A stretch of 64,000 bases of DNA, taken from positions 13,929,174 to 13,993,173 of the forward strand of contig OX439042.1 of assembly GCA_949317995.1 (NCBI GenBank), in the 5' to 3' direction. The notes below the pieces were generated by a model. That model worked only from the letters and a program-made list of their open reading frames with translations, ran no database searches and had not been told where the DNA came from. Within the stretch, counting starts at the first letter, position 1, and every line of letters begins with the position of its first letter. Of this stretch, positions 22,821 through 34,400 are shown one piece after another. Source of the DNA: Acholoe squamosa (taxonomy: Eukaryota; Annelida; Polychaeta; Phyllodocida; Polynoidae). Made by a program: the position numbers and the translations under genes.

Positions 22821-23200
22821 TCCTTGGTTAATACATTGGGATCTTTTTAGGAAGTTGGTAGTTTCATGGCCTAGATGACTCTGGGTGGTCACTCAATTGT
22901 CAACTTTGTATACAAAACAAAATAAACTGACCACCGTCACTGATGGATGACTTATGGAGAGAATACCAGCTTAGAGTCTGTTATCTTAGTCCTAATTCAG
23001 CCCAAATCATTTAAATTTAATCATTGCTGCACACCTGCGGCTAATGGGCTGCCGCCATCACTGCATGTGACGTCATGCCACCTTGACCTTATTCATGGTC
23101 AAGTGACATTTCTGACTCGTCTAGGCCACCAACTTACTGATTAATCCCATAGTGTTAACCAAGGAATTTCATCAGTTCTGCAAGCATTACGGCTGTGACA
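22788..23200. repeat. inverted repeat with 48-bp arms
   Basis: Arms at 22788-22835 and 23153-23200 are reverse complements with few mismatches (core GCAGCCGTAATGC / GCATTACGGCTGTG). The spacer of about 317 bp encodes nothing I recognise. The left arm overlaps the right end of duplication unit B. Confidence 0.7.
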
Positions 23201-24245
23201 ACTGTTAAATGGGCTGGCCCCATGAAGGGCTGTGTTCATGCATCCTGACAACCACAAGCCATAGAGCACCAAGAACTAAATGTCATGTGTTACTGCCATG
23301 TGTTACTGACTATGGATTTTATATAAATGTTATTAATGACAATGTAATTTGTGGAGTGAAAGGCTCACACACAGTCAATGCGAACACTCGTCAGACATCG
23401 GATTTTGCCAACAAAATCACTGCCAGGCCAACGGGAGTTATCATACTGCCGCACTGAATGTCTGAGTGTAATCTCAGGATCTTGGGCTACATTTTGGCCT
23501 CCATGGCTTCCAAATCAAACAATTATTGAGGTTTTTACAGCCTAAAACAAAAGGTGTTACTTTTTGTTAAATTCTGAAGAAATGAATGAATAAAACAGCG
23601 AGTTAATTCTTGTTTTTCATCAATTCTTTCCTGACAATGATAATCCTGAGGTATTCGAACCTGCGGAAATCAATCCAGGCCTGCAGAATGATAAAATTTG
23701 CAGGACCGCATGGCCTACGAGTGGAAAAACCTTTCATATAGACTGCACATATATTATGATAACAGTGGCATGACTAGATGGCATTTCGCTTAGCACAGCT
23801 ACCTAGGGCCTGAGTGGTGTGAGGAAAATAACCACCTATAAAATCCATTAGGACTTTGTTACCAAACTGTCTGAACAAAATGGGTAGGGAAAATATATCG
23901 TCCCGTGTAGACATCACATTTGTAGTATTATCTTTTATAATTTCAATGCACTACATCTGCTCTGTACGGTCAGCACAGAAATGTAGCAGTCTCATAGGAT
24001 TTTTGGTAGGGCAGTCAAAACAAAGTTTTATCAACATAGAAATACAAACGATGAATCACCACTGATGGTGAGAGGTTTAATCACATATGCATTTGACATT
24101 GTTGTGTCAGCTTCCAAATTCAAACAAATTTCAACCCTGAATCAGCTATTTATATGCAATCATTGCAAATGCTGATTCAACACAGAATCAATGTTAGTGG
24201 ATAAAATGTAGGCCTGTGATAGCATTTAGATTGAGAGCTCCTGCC
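23201..24245. repeat. dispersed repeats left of psi1
   Basis: About 23448-23590 is repeated at 24238-24380. About 23745-23900 resembles 27831-27960. About 23980-24245 matches 30090-30275, with about 70 bp extra here. No coding region. The segments look like parts of one older non-coding repeat scattered by local duplication. Confidence 0.6.
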
Positions 24246-24380
24246 GCACTGAATGTCTGACTGTGATCTCAAGATCTTGGGCTACATTTTGGCCTCCATG
24301 GCTTCCAAATCAGACAATTATTGAGGATTTTACTGCCTAAAACAAAAGGTGTTACTTTTTGTTAAATTCTGAAGAAATGA
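24246..24380. repeat. 135-bp direct repeat ending at psi1
   Basis: Nearly identical to 23456-23590. Its last bases (ctgaagaa) are also present in channel copy 1, where psi1 homology starts, which suggests a microhomology junction. Confidence 0.75.
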
Positions 24381-25496
24381 GGTCTTCTATGGTGATAGAT
24401 ATTACAAATATAATTCACTGAGTTGCCTGGGAGAATGCAATTTGCAATACATCATTGATCATTGTAACTGCACGGATCTATTTGTGCTTCAAATCATGAG
24501 TACCAGCCACCTGCTGGGGAATACTGTGCCTCACTAAGACAGTCAGTTGATGACCTATTTAAAAATATGAAATGTGTGGAAAGATCAAAAGCAGTAAGCC
24601 GAGCAGAAAATATCGAGAAGTGTAAAGAACCCTGCAGTGAGATCAATTATGTCTATTCGACTATTGCTAAGTGGCCACTTCCATCTCAGCTAGGATCTTT
24701 TTACAACAATGTGATTTTGAAACATAGTCATCTTTATAGGCAATACAAGCAGTTAGAAGAAACAGCCAAGGCCATGGAAGCAGGTTCTAAAAACCCCAAT
24801 CAACAGGTCACTCATATCAAAAGCAATTAAAGACAATTTTGGTCTTGTTTTCATTTACCTTCCTGATGCATATATATTACACTCACTATGAGGCCAAATA
24901 AAAAAAAAGGTTTGTTTCCAGTAACACGACCGACCCTAGCAAAACAGGGGCAAAAAAAACTTTTTATTTTGAAGAATTTTGTCTAATTTTTTCATATTTT
25001 ACTTTTTGAGGATTTTTCCTGTATCCTTTTTGTGTTCTTCCCCTCACTCAGAGTTCTCATTTTCCCATCATTATCTTACAATGAAATCAAAGAATTTGAT
25101 ACGTCCATTGATATATGCCTTAACATTTCCTATATAAATGTAAAAAAAAAACAAAAAAAAAACCTACCGACCTTAGCTCTTTGAGCTTTGTTACTGGAAA
25201 CACACCTTTTATTTTTCTTGGCCCGAGTCTAAACCAAAAATTACAATTGATGCTCTGGTGTCACAGCTAGGTGGTACCCTGAATCTCTGGTCAGGAATAA
25301 CAGTTATGACTTTAGTTGAAATTATTGACTTGATGATAAAACTTTGAGTCATTTAGGAGGACGACGGCCATCACCAGCTGGAGTTTCTGGAAAAGAAATT
25401 CAGATTCCTGGCCAGGCTAGAAATAATAGTGAGGTAAACAAGATTAAGAGAGACAGTTTACAATCACAACATATACCAGCCCATGCAGAATTGTGA
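24371..25496 (+). pseudogene. psi1: 3' half of a DEG/ENaC channel gene, MITE-split
   Basis: Homologous to copy 1 from about residue 296 to the end: CLGECNLQY, HCNCTD, CKEPCSEI, AKWPLPSQLGSF and LGGTLNLWSGIT are all readable. The 5' half is absent. A one-base deletion after DLFVLQ shifts the frame, the Cys of copy 1's GECIKKC is lost (ENIEKC), a further shift follows the GSKNPNQQ region, and an in-frame stop follows the TM2 segment. A MITE at 24893-25224 splits it just before SKPKITIDAL. It is closest to copy 1 (7186-8868), including the 3' flank, so it is a decayed duplicate of that gene. It is not expected to give a channel. Confidence 0.9.
24893..25224. mobile_element. MITE with GGCCAA ends inside psi1
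   Basis: Ends are inverted: GCCAAATAAA... at left and the complement of GGGCCAAGAAAAATAAAAGG at right, then a second shared block GTTTCCAGTAAC. It is flanked by GAG on both sides (24890-24892, 25225-25227), a 3-bp duplication. Inside are A-runs and no ORF. End bases and 3-bp duplication recall the 2.1-kb element at 35119, so a Harbinger-type origin is possible. Confidence 0.65.
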
Positions 25497-26064
25497 AGGT
25501 TGTTTATATATCTCACAATTTGCATGCCATTTCTTTCCAACTATTCTGTATTTTATGAACATGGACGATAATTACAACTTGTCTTCATCCATCTGGTTTT
25601 GGTCTCCATTTTCATCATCATGTCCAGATAATATAAATGCATCCTACTATTCAAATAAATGCAAACTCCCATTTCCATGGAAGTCGCAGACATTTTATAC
25701 TCTCTTTTTGGAAAGGTTCACCACCCTACCTAAGAATACTTGAAAATGTTAACTTCATCAAAAATCGTTCATTTAAATCTCAGCTATTCCATAAAATACC
25801 AAGTATGAATTTCTATTAATGTCTTTCTGTCGTTCAGCTTAAAGATTACTCTAAACCTTAAGACTATTGTTTCAATTATGTGCATGATATACTAGCAATT
25901 TCGTTACCTAGATTCATTTATTGTTACCACCCATCTCATATCCATGTGCATGTATAATCCCCCTGTTTTGTGTTAATGTAATTTCTTAACTTGGCGTTTA
26001 TCATACAAGTCTAAGGCAAAGTTGGTCATAATATTCTGTTGAATATAATCAATTGATATTGCAG
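25497..26064. other. intergenic, nothing certain
   Basis: Starts with sequence like the 3' flank of channel copy 1. The frame around 25690-25815 faintly recalls a LINE C-terminus (NRSFKSQLFHKI), too weak to call. Confidence 0.35.
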
Positions 26065-26212
26065 GGGCACATGAAGCAAATCTTTATTGGGGAGGCCCAA
26101 GGATCTCGGTTGGGGGAGCTGCTATATTTTTATATATGCTTATATAGGGAACCTCCTCATTATTGGGGGGGCAGCCCCCCCTGCCCCCCCCCCTTTTCCT
26201 ACGCCCCTGTAT
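26065..26212. mobile_element. short hAT-like MITE (tentative)
   Basis: Begins CAGGGGCACATG and ends CTACGCCCCTG, so both ends read CAGGGGC inward, as in many hAT elements. TATTG flanks both sides. G/C runs lie near the right end. No coding capacity. Confidence 0.5.
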
Positions 26213-27820
26213 TGAATATATTATCAAGTGCTATTAACATATGTACATAATGTATTGTAATATGTCGTAATACTATATGATCCTATCAGTAGCATGATAA
26301 TTATCGTTGCTGGTGTAGAATTTTTAATAATATTCTGACATGTTACTGCCTTGTGCTAATGAGTATGAATGTTATACAAATGTATCTATTAGTAACAACT
26401 ATTGGGCTATAGAAGAATGGAGGGTTTCAAGATGTTTTGTGTAGTATGGATTAAGCTGTTATATAAAGATCTCCACTGTAACTTAAGAAATAGGTAATAA
26501 CCTCGAATTATCCACTATACTTCAACTACTTTAAAGGATTATATGGGGAATTCACTAGTGTCAAGTGGTCAAGACTTGTGTCTTAATCTCAAAGCCCAAT
26601 ACGAAAAGAAGACACAATGGCTAAAGTCAGCTGTGAAGTTTTATTGACACTCGCAGGTATATGTTCAAAGATAATCCTGGTCATTTCATTTCAATTCCAT
26701 TGCTTGAATTCATCATAACTCCATCTGGCATATGTATACAATTCATTCACAGATCTTAAATTATTATCAATTCTCCAGATTCTGTGATTTTTTTTAGCAA
26801 TTTCTCATTAATGTCTAACTTCTCAAAAAAAGTCATAAACTGAATTTTCAATCATCAACAAGGTCTTTCATAAACTTTCGTTGGATAATCCAAATGATAA
26901 ACTTCTAATGTATCCCTGATGGAGTGAGGAAGAGCAATCCTTAACATCCAATGTGATGTATGTATTTATATTTCAATCACGATGGTATTGGTTAGGTAGA
27001 GGATAAGTAGATCTATTTAATTCCTATTGAATCCTTAAGTGCCCAGAGACCACCTTAAATCACAGCACTCAGCTTAATAGTTTTCTTACCAAAATATATA
27101 ATTTCTCCTTGTCAGCTAATGACTATACAATGTTCCCCTTTGATTCCAGGATGAACTGTGTTTCCTGCTACTCCCTGACAATTCATACCCTTCCTGGCCC
27201 TGCACCTGCCTTATATACTCGTCTAACACCGGCTACTTTCACCCGACACCTCTTGGACTTTACTCCCCCAATGATATGGGATACCTTATAGGAGTGTGTT
27301 CTGCTGTACATAACTGATCACCCTATAGGGGTAAACATCTGACTGAACTTTGGACTCCACCCTAGAACATAGTCTTATTTATATATGTTGGCTCGTTATG
27401 AGTCACCCATGGACTCTGATCCCCTAGTTCCTAAATGTTATTTCTTACTTGTTTTTGATTACTTTTCGGTCCCTTCTACTGATTCTAGTTAGAGCCGAAT
27501 CCTTACATGCAAATATCACTCCCCCATGTTTATGCCACTATGTCAATGTTATTTCCATACTTTCAATACGACCTGCTTTCTTAAATAAAACATCTTTACT
27601 ATGATCTCGCCTTACATTTCATATCTTTTTATCTCCCCAATATCCATTTTCCCGAAACCCCCACTAACTCACTATGTCATTTCTTATATCATTTTAACCA
27701 TTGTATAGTAAACTATGATATCATTGATATCAATACTATGGTCAGAATGTGGCAAGGGGGCTAACTTAAAATGATAAAAACAATTAAGCAGCAGTTTTTT
27801 TAACCATCTTTGATAAAGGA
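26213..27820. other. intergenic, nothing recognised
   Basis: AT-rich; only short frames. No repeat boundary could be found. Confidence 0.45.
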
Positions 27821-29120
27821 TCACATATATTATGATAACAATGGCATGAATAGATGGTGTTTCCTTTAGCAGTTCTACCTAGGGTCTGGGTGGTGTGAGA
27901 AAGATACCCGGCTGCATCCAGACTTTGCCAAACTGCCTGAACAAAACAATATATGGGAGGTGTTACAGGGTGTAATCAGACTTACAAAACCACCTGCCCT
28001 ATGCCATGAGGGGTAGTAGGGGTATCTAAGTAGGCGAGATCTAATGACTCCTCCGGAATAACAACTGCACACATTTTCCTGATACTAAAGGAGTAATCAT
28101 TTCTTTCAACATGGATTCGGACATTGAAAGCTGCCAACCCCTCCTTTACCTTTCACTCATAGTAGCACACAGGCATTCTACCTGAAAGGGAGCAAAATTT
28201 GTAGCTCCCATCACCACAAGAGATGTGAGGCCTTTTGATGTTTCCAGCCCTACTACAGGACTCAAAATTCCATCTCCAGTACTCTTAATAATAAATAGCC
28301 CCTACAAACATCACAGTGCCCATTTGTTTAAGAAGGCCCATTCTGATGGATAAGGGACTGATAAAAACTGCTCAATTTCAATGCATTACATTATTTAGAT
28401 AGCATACTTCAGTGTGCAAATATTTACCTGGGTCTACACATCCCTACCCTGCTGTGCCCATTCAGTGTCCCACTTATCCAGAAGCCATTTATTGAACCTG
28501 AAAATACAGCTGCTCTTTCTACCTGGTCTCAGTTCAGGCAGTGCCAGCGGACATGATGGAAGGTACAGGACTAGAGAATTTGAAGGTAAACCCGTGTTTT
28601 TATAGCTTAAATCTACTGCTGCATTTCGCCTTATTTCATTATAAGGTGACTCAGCAGGTCTTACTAGAACAGCTACTACGATTTATGGGCCTATTGTAAT
28701 ACCACAGTTGGCATGGAGAACAATGGATTTTACACCATTTTGTATATTGCCTACAGCCCTGGTAAGAGGTAGATAAACACCGAGTTTGGTCACTGTATTC
28801 ACTATATAGACAACAGGCTGTCATGCAGCCTGTTGTCTATATACTGGCTACACTGCCCAATAATGTGTTTATCTCACTTATGCCACACTTGTCACCCACT
28901 AAAACCATTCACAAACTGGGCAATGAGGCAGGGGGTAAGTGCCCAGTGGACTGCATTAACTTACAACAGCTATAAGTGATATATTACCTGTGCTTTACCA
29001 TTGTCTATCCACCCAAGTGTGGTATAATGCTGCTTATCTAACTTGGGCAGGGCTGAAAAGGGGTGTATAACACACATGGAGCCTATAAGCCTTCCGGTGT
29101 TGTATATTCCTTACAACTCT
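27821..29120. other. intergenic with dispersed repeat and hairpin
   Basis: 27831-27960 resembles 23745-23900. A perfect hairpin lies at 28803-28843. Otherwise nothing recognised. Confidence 0.45.
28803..28843. repeat. perfect hairpin, 18-bp arms
   Basis: TATATAGACAACAGGCTG, a 5-base loop (tcatg), then its exact reverse complement. No associated coding region. Confidence 0.85.
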
Positions 29121-29335
29121 GTGCTTAGCTTGTAAAATAACCTGCGATCTTCGTAAGACTGAACATTGAACCACCATAATTGTTGTGTAGTGACCTAGTG
29201 TAACTTTTACAAGAAGTTACACTAGGTGGCAGTACAGTAGTATAAGGAATCTCTGTGAAAATGGCAATCGGTCCCTGGAAACTTTGGAACAAGGATTCGG
29301 CCATTATTCTGACTAAATGTTTTACAGTGTCCTAA
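29120..29335. mobile_element. decayed relative of the 52165 MITE
   Basis: TGTAAAATAACCTGC and the following ACTGAAC.TTGAACCAC match the start of the element at 52165, and it ends TTTTACAGTG. The left terminal CACTG is eroded. Confidence 0.4.
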
Positions 29336-29712
29336 TAACTAGAGTATAACATTTGTTAACAAACTTTAACTTTCTGAAAAAAAAAGCAGAGCTAAAACCC
29401 ATTGCATTTATGTAATTTGACCTGGGGAATTCAAAAATAATATCCGTATTTTTGTTGGTGGCTCTCAGTTTTGAGATGCCCATACTACCCTAGATTTGCG
29501 AATTTTAGTCCTTGGTAGCCAAAATCATATTAGTGCAAGCTATGGAAACACCAGATTTTACATCAAATATGATTCATTTATCTTTGAATATGATTTCCAA
29601 ACCCATATCGAATATTTTGTTCACCAATGGATCATTTTGAAGAAAAGAAATATTGTGAAATTATAAAAGATAATACTACAAATGTAATGTCTACACAGGA
29701 TCAATATTGCTT

Positions 29713-29890
29713 TACAGAACAGCTATAGTGACGAGTTTAGGTAGCCAGTTACGAGCTAAAGTCGTCATCTGTGACTACCCCATGACGACCTAAGTTTGTA
29801 GAGGGGTTGTAGATTTAAGTATTATCCATCTCAGGACCGTAAGTCACCGGTATTGGTGAATTCTGGTCCCCGTAGGTTCTGAGTGTACAC
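29713..29890. mobile_element. decayed relative of the 261 MITE
   Basis: GTTGTAGATTTAAGTATTAT near 29807 matches the inner arm of the element at 261-682 (GTTGTAGATTTGGGTATCGT), and it ends in GAGTGTA. Left boundary uncertain. Confidence 0.4.
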
Positions 29891-30089
29891 TATATAGGAG
29901 AGCATAGTGATTTTCAGCATATATGACGCCCTATGGACATATCAAAACTGAGAGCCAATTGGCAGTTTTAACCTTTTTTTTCAGATTCAGCAGCCTCAAA
30001 ATAGGTATAATTGGTATGCTTGGTGTCCTTTTTGGCCGCTGCACAGTGTAATGCACTACACATAAATATACTCTGCACATAAATATAAC

Positions 30090-30275
30090 AGTCCCATGAG
30101 GTTTGGTAGGGCAGTCAAAACAAAGTTGAATCAACATAGAAACACAAACTATGAATCAGCACTGATGGTGAGATGTTCAATCACATGTTGATTTAATATC
30201 GTTGTGTCAGCCGTCAATCTCAAACAAATTTCAACCCTGAATCATCTATTTAGATTGAGAGCTCCTGCCATAATT
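30090..30275. repeat. dispersed repeat copy (partner at 23980-24245)
   Basis: Long matches such as GGTAGGGCAGTCAAAACAAA and ATTTCAACCCTGAATCA shared with 23980-24245. Non-coding. Confidence 0.75.
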
Positions 30276-30298
30276 TAAACTACGGCAAGTATATTGAA

Positions 30299-30420
30299 CA
30301 AGTAACCAATGGATAATTCATGACAAGTGTGTGTTAGTGAAGGATAATGACACGAGGCCGTAGGCCGAGTGTTAATAGCCTTTGCTAACACACACGAGTC
30401 ATGAATTATCCATTGACTAC
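30299..30420. mobile_element. small foldback element
   Basis: Arms CAATGGATAATTCATGAC and its complement near 30307-30325 and 30394-30412, with GTGTGTGTTAG and its complement just inside. About 120 bp, non-coding. Confidence 0.65.
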
Positions 30421-30540
30421 TTATTTTATACCACGAAACCAATAAATAATCAATAGAATACCAATAAATTCAAGTTGAAAACAAAAATTATTCCCCCTCC
30501 CCGGGACTCAAAGCGAGCTATAGTGTGTGTACACAGGTAC

Positions 30541-30965
30541 ATACACCTCCTCGCCCGGCAGCAGACAGCGCCCGTCTCGGCTAGCCTTGGCAGCGGCACA
30601 CGGCAAAAAATAGTGTACATACACCTCGTCGCCCGGCAGCGGACAGCTAAAGCTTTGAATGCGTCTCGCGGTTATGTTTGTGTAAAATTCACCTCCTCGC
30701 CCGGCAGCGGACAGTGACAGCACCCATCTCAGCTAGCCTTGGCAGCGGCACACGCCGAAAAATAGTGTACATACACCTTGTCGCCCGGCAGCGGACAGCT
30801 AAAGCTTTGAATGCGTCTCGTGGTTATGTTTGTGTAGAATACACCTTCTTGCCCGGCAGCGGACAGCGACAGCGCACACAGCAAAAAAAATATGCGTCTC
30901 GCTGTTATGTTTGTGTATAATACACCTCCTCGCCCAGCAGCGGACAGCGACAGCGCACACGGCGA
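30541..30965. repeat. GC-rich minisatellite, two-subunit period
   Basis: CGCCCGGCAGCGGACAG recurs with its ATACACCT leader starting near 30541, 30619, 30687, 30771, 30839 and 30920. Intervals alternate (78, 68, 84, 68, 81), giving a higher-order unit of about 150 bp. No protein-like frame. Confidence 0.85.
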
Positions 30966-30971
30966 AAAATA

Positions 30972-31050
30972 GATGCACCTAGACCAGGATGCAATCCGCC
31001 TACCTCTGACGGCTGAGCGCAATGCGCTAACCACTAGACCACCGCGTCTA
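30972..31050 (-). other. tRNA-like pseudogene
   Basis: On the minus strand GGTGGTCTAGTGGTTAGCGC is a good A-box/D-arm text, but the B-box region (GGATTGCATCC) departs from GGTTCGANNCC and the acceptor stem does not pair cleanly. It caps the minisatellite, so it is probably a SINE head rather than a working tRNA. Confidence 0.5.
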
Positions 31051-31181
31051 CTCCTCCAGCGGCCGTCTCGGCTTGGCTATGTTTGAATGCGTCCCACGGT
31101 TATGGTAGCGGTCAGCCCGCAGTTGTTGCCTGCCCGGCCTTTGTATCATATCCAGACCTGGTTATAGCCAGCCCCTACTTG

Positions 31182-31477
31182 TCAGTCCCTGTGGCGCAAT
31201 GCATAGGGAGTTGGATTAGGGATCTGAGACTGCAGGTTCAAGCCCTGCCCTGGCCATGAAATTTCGTGGGTTTTAACATGTAACATATGACATGTAGGGA
31301 CATGTAAGGTATGCAGGTTATCCATGGATAATGGCACCGGGTGCCTGTTATCCTTGGATAACCGCACACCTTACAAAAGTCATGCTACAGCATTCATGCT
31401 GTGCAATATTGACAGGTATGTGCATGGGAATATCCAGCAAAAAGCACTGTGCAACCCAGAAATCGTGGTATAATAAG
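31182..31477 (+). mobile_element. tRNA-derived SINE
   Basis: A tRNA-like head with A box TGGCGCAATGC (31192) and B box GGTTCAAGCCC (31235-31245) is followed by an unrelated body and the tail GAAATCGTGGTATAAT. The same tail closes the SINE-like element at 40893-41150. Pol III promoter boxes are intact in sequence. Confidence 0.65.
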
Positions 31478-31638
31478 AAATGTTGAATATGCGCTGCATG
31501 AGCTCTGAAGGGACGAGAGATGTTACAGTGACAAATTAACAGAAAGGCATTCTCTAAGGAGTATTACATCTGTATAAACATACAGTGTACAGAGTTAATG
31601 TCAAGTAGACCACTTACTATGAAGACAGAGAGAGAGGA

Positions 31639-33015
31639 AAGAACGATTTGGTTCGAGGAGATGCATCATTGTTTGACGTAATCCTTGCTGTTAATGGTAT
31701 AGGGGAACGCCTAGCTAGCCTTGACACAACGATAGGAGACCTCGAAACTAAGGTTGGCGGCATAAATGACTCCATCACCACCATACATGGAACTCTGTAT
31801 GGGTTCAAGGATAGAAAGAAAAAGACTGAAGACATGTTGGAGGGCTTAAACAAAACACTGTCAGAAGCTGCCACCACCATGAAGTCATATAGTGACACCG
31901 CCCAAGCTCAGACGCAACTTTTGCTGAATCATTCCAGACGATTTGAAAAAATGGACATGGTGCAAAAAAAGAAAATTCTCATAATGAAAGCCCTAAAAGA
32001 AATTAACAATGAGAATCTCACTGAGAGAATGGAACAATACTTCCGGGATATTAAAATTAATTTCGGTAGTGAAACCATCGAAAGTGTGAGTCGCAAGTGA
32101 CCTGCCCTAACTCTAACCCAAGATGGTGGTGCCCATGATGACAACAAACCCGGCCAGCAAACACGACTTTTCTTCACTAAAAGTCACTGCAAAGGTACTT
32201 TAATGAAGAACCTAAAGAATCTAAAGGGTAAATTGGCTTATGACAAGGTGTCGGTCGGTGATGAGTTAAATGAGGTTGAACAGCGACAGTTTACAGAGCT
32301 GAGATCGATGTATTACCGGCCGAAATCCAATGGCCACAACGTGGAACTGAGACAGTGGGCTATTATTTTGGAGAAGACAGACACTTACAACAAGTTGAAT
32401 GCCCTATCATACCCATATCTGACCCTTGAAAATGCCATGCAAGCGACTACTCCTGATGGTTTAATGTTCAAGAGCAGACATCACCACCTCTCCAACCTAT
32501 ACAAGACCCCTATAGTGTAGAAAGGGTTTACATACCACTCAACTGAGCAGGCGTTCCAGGTAGTGAAGGCCGAGACCTGCAGCTACAAGGATTTCTCAGC
32601 CAAACTTCTCAAGATGGACGATCCTTTTGAGATCCTGCTGGAGGCGAAACAAGTTAAACCAAACCAAGAATGGGCGAGGAGTGCTGAGTCTGTTATGTTT
32701 GATGTCAATATGTGCAAGTTTTCTAAACCTGAACTCAAGGACTACCTCACTTTAATTCAAGGCCAATTATATGAGGCGAGTTTTCACCCCACCAGGGGGT
32801 CTGGATACCATTTTGGTCAGTCAAAGCAATGCACACGAGACAATGTCAAAGCAGAAAATATGATCGGGTTCATCCTAGCACAAGTGAGGGAAAAACTGCA
32901 AAATCTACCAGACCAGAATGAGAACAAGGATGATAGACAATCTCACACCTCTATGCCCGGTCTAGAAGGCGATGAAGAAGAAACCAAAGGTCAACAGGAA
33001 AAAAAAAACTACTGA
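31639..33015 (+). pseudogene. LINE copy 1 ORF1: coiled coil + RRM-like + NADAR domain
   Basis: One reading frame of about 459 codons broken by TGA (32098-32100) and TAG (32518-32520). First third: heptad-like helix (NGIGERLASLDTTIGDLETK), as in nucleic-acid chaperone ORF1 proteins. Middle: RRM-like KKILIMKALKEI then FRDIKINF. Last part, about 32450-32900, is a NADAR (DUF1768/YbiA-like) domain: HHLSNLY, STEQAFQVVKA, KMDDPFEI, EWARSAESVMF, KF, LYEASFHP, then NMIGFILAQVREKL. NADAR proteins act on ADP-ribose-linked or ribosyl substrates; the family's usual Trp-Gly is replaced here (HPTRGSG). Start codon not resolved. Domain call is by motif order, without an HMM search. Confidence 0.8.
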
Positions 33016-33612
33016 TGCTGGTGGCGTTACCAATGGATAATGGAATTTCAGAGATAATTATTATTGGTATATGATATCTTGACTGACCCTTATAAAAGCC
33101 GACAGTTATGAACTTGAACGCTGAACATGTGCAAATGCCCTGGAATGTAGGGTTGTATACTGTGTCCTGAGGCTATGCTAGTTTGGAGGCTAATTACTTT
33201 CCTAGACTTACTACCAGTACTCAGCATGTTTGAACAATATTTGACATGATTATCTCTCATGAAGTATGATTTATGTAATAACTTTATTGTACTTCTTATT
33301 ATACAAGGAAGCAAATATTTAAGCATGTTATGTGCTACGGTACAAATTCTCAAGTAATGAATCTCTCCCAAAGGTTGCAAAGGGTAACACGTGTATACAC
33401 CTAGATAGAAGTGTGCATGGGGAGCCATAAGAGCTGTAAGCCCGTGTCATTGGGAGGGGAAGGGAATTTTGTTATTACTATGGTGGTTAATCATAAATCA
33501 CTACCGGTACCCACAACCATACTATATATATACTTGTTATCATATACTTAGACATGTGACATAGGCTGTAGACAGGAGCTATATTGGTTCATATGGACAT
33601 ATCCCTACATTT

Positions 33613-34400
33613 ATGACTGGTGAGTTACCTGAAATTAAAAGGGGCTTCTCAGTAGTGCATCTAAATGCCAGAAGTATTCGCAAAAAAAAAATGACTAATC
33701 TAAAGAAGGAATTATGTAATAATCATATTGATATTATATTATTTTCAGAAACCTGGTTAAATGAGATGGACAATAGTTTGTTATATTCTTTTCCAAGATA
33801 TAACTTATTTAGATTGGACAGAATAAGCCTATTTAGAGGTGGTGGCCTCTGCGAGCATGTAGATGAAAAGTTAGCATGTACAATAGAAAAAAATAAACAT
33901 CTAAATCGAGACAATGAAGACATTGAGATTCAGTGGTTATTCTCTCCCATGGCGGAAGGTGAAAAAAATATATAGTTATAAATGTATACAGGCCTCCTGA
34001 TGGGTCTCTTCAAAACCTTTGTGATACCAGACGAGCCTTATTTATACAAGTTGATCCATTTGATGCTTATGATGTATTTGTGTTAGGATTTATATTTTTG
34101 TTAGACTTTAATGTAAATTGCCTAAACAATAGCAATGAAAAAAAAAATAGATTGTATGAAGTATTTGATGAATTTAATTCGGTAAAGTTGTTAAATGAAA
34201 TTACAACAACATCTGGTACTAATACTTGTATAGATTTAATTTTTACAAATTGTGATAATATTGTCTCTTGCGGACCATTGAATATACACCTGAGTGATAA
34301 TCTTCCAAATCACTTGGTACGTAGAAGAATGTCAACCCCACATATAGAACCTTTATGGGCAGATCCTATCGTAATGTTGATCTTCAAAAATATTTGAATG
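33613..34400 (+). pseudogene. LINE copy 1 ORF2: endonuclease part
   Basis: Apurinic-like endonuclease of the EEP fold: HLNARSIR carries the metal/substrate Asn, and ILFSETWLN the catalytic Glu. A second piece at 34080-34397 has FNVNCLNN and TTSGTNTCIDLIFTN, the expected downstream motifs (family form TSLID.IFTN). Frameshifts near 33975 and 34400 break it. Confidence 0.75.

Noticed and set aside
30972-31050. Functional tRNA gene
   Set aside because: B box departs from consensus and stems do not pair cleanly; it abuts a minisatellite.
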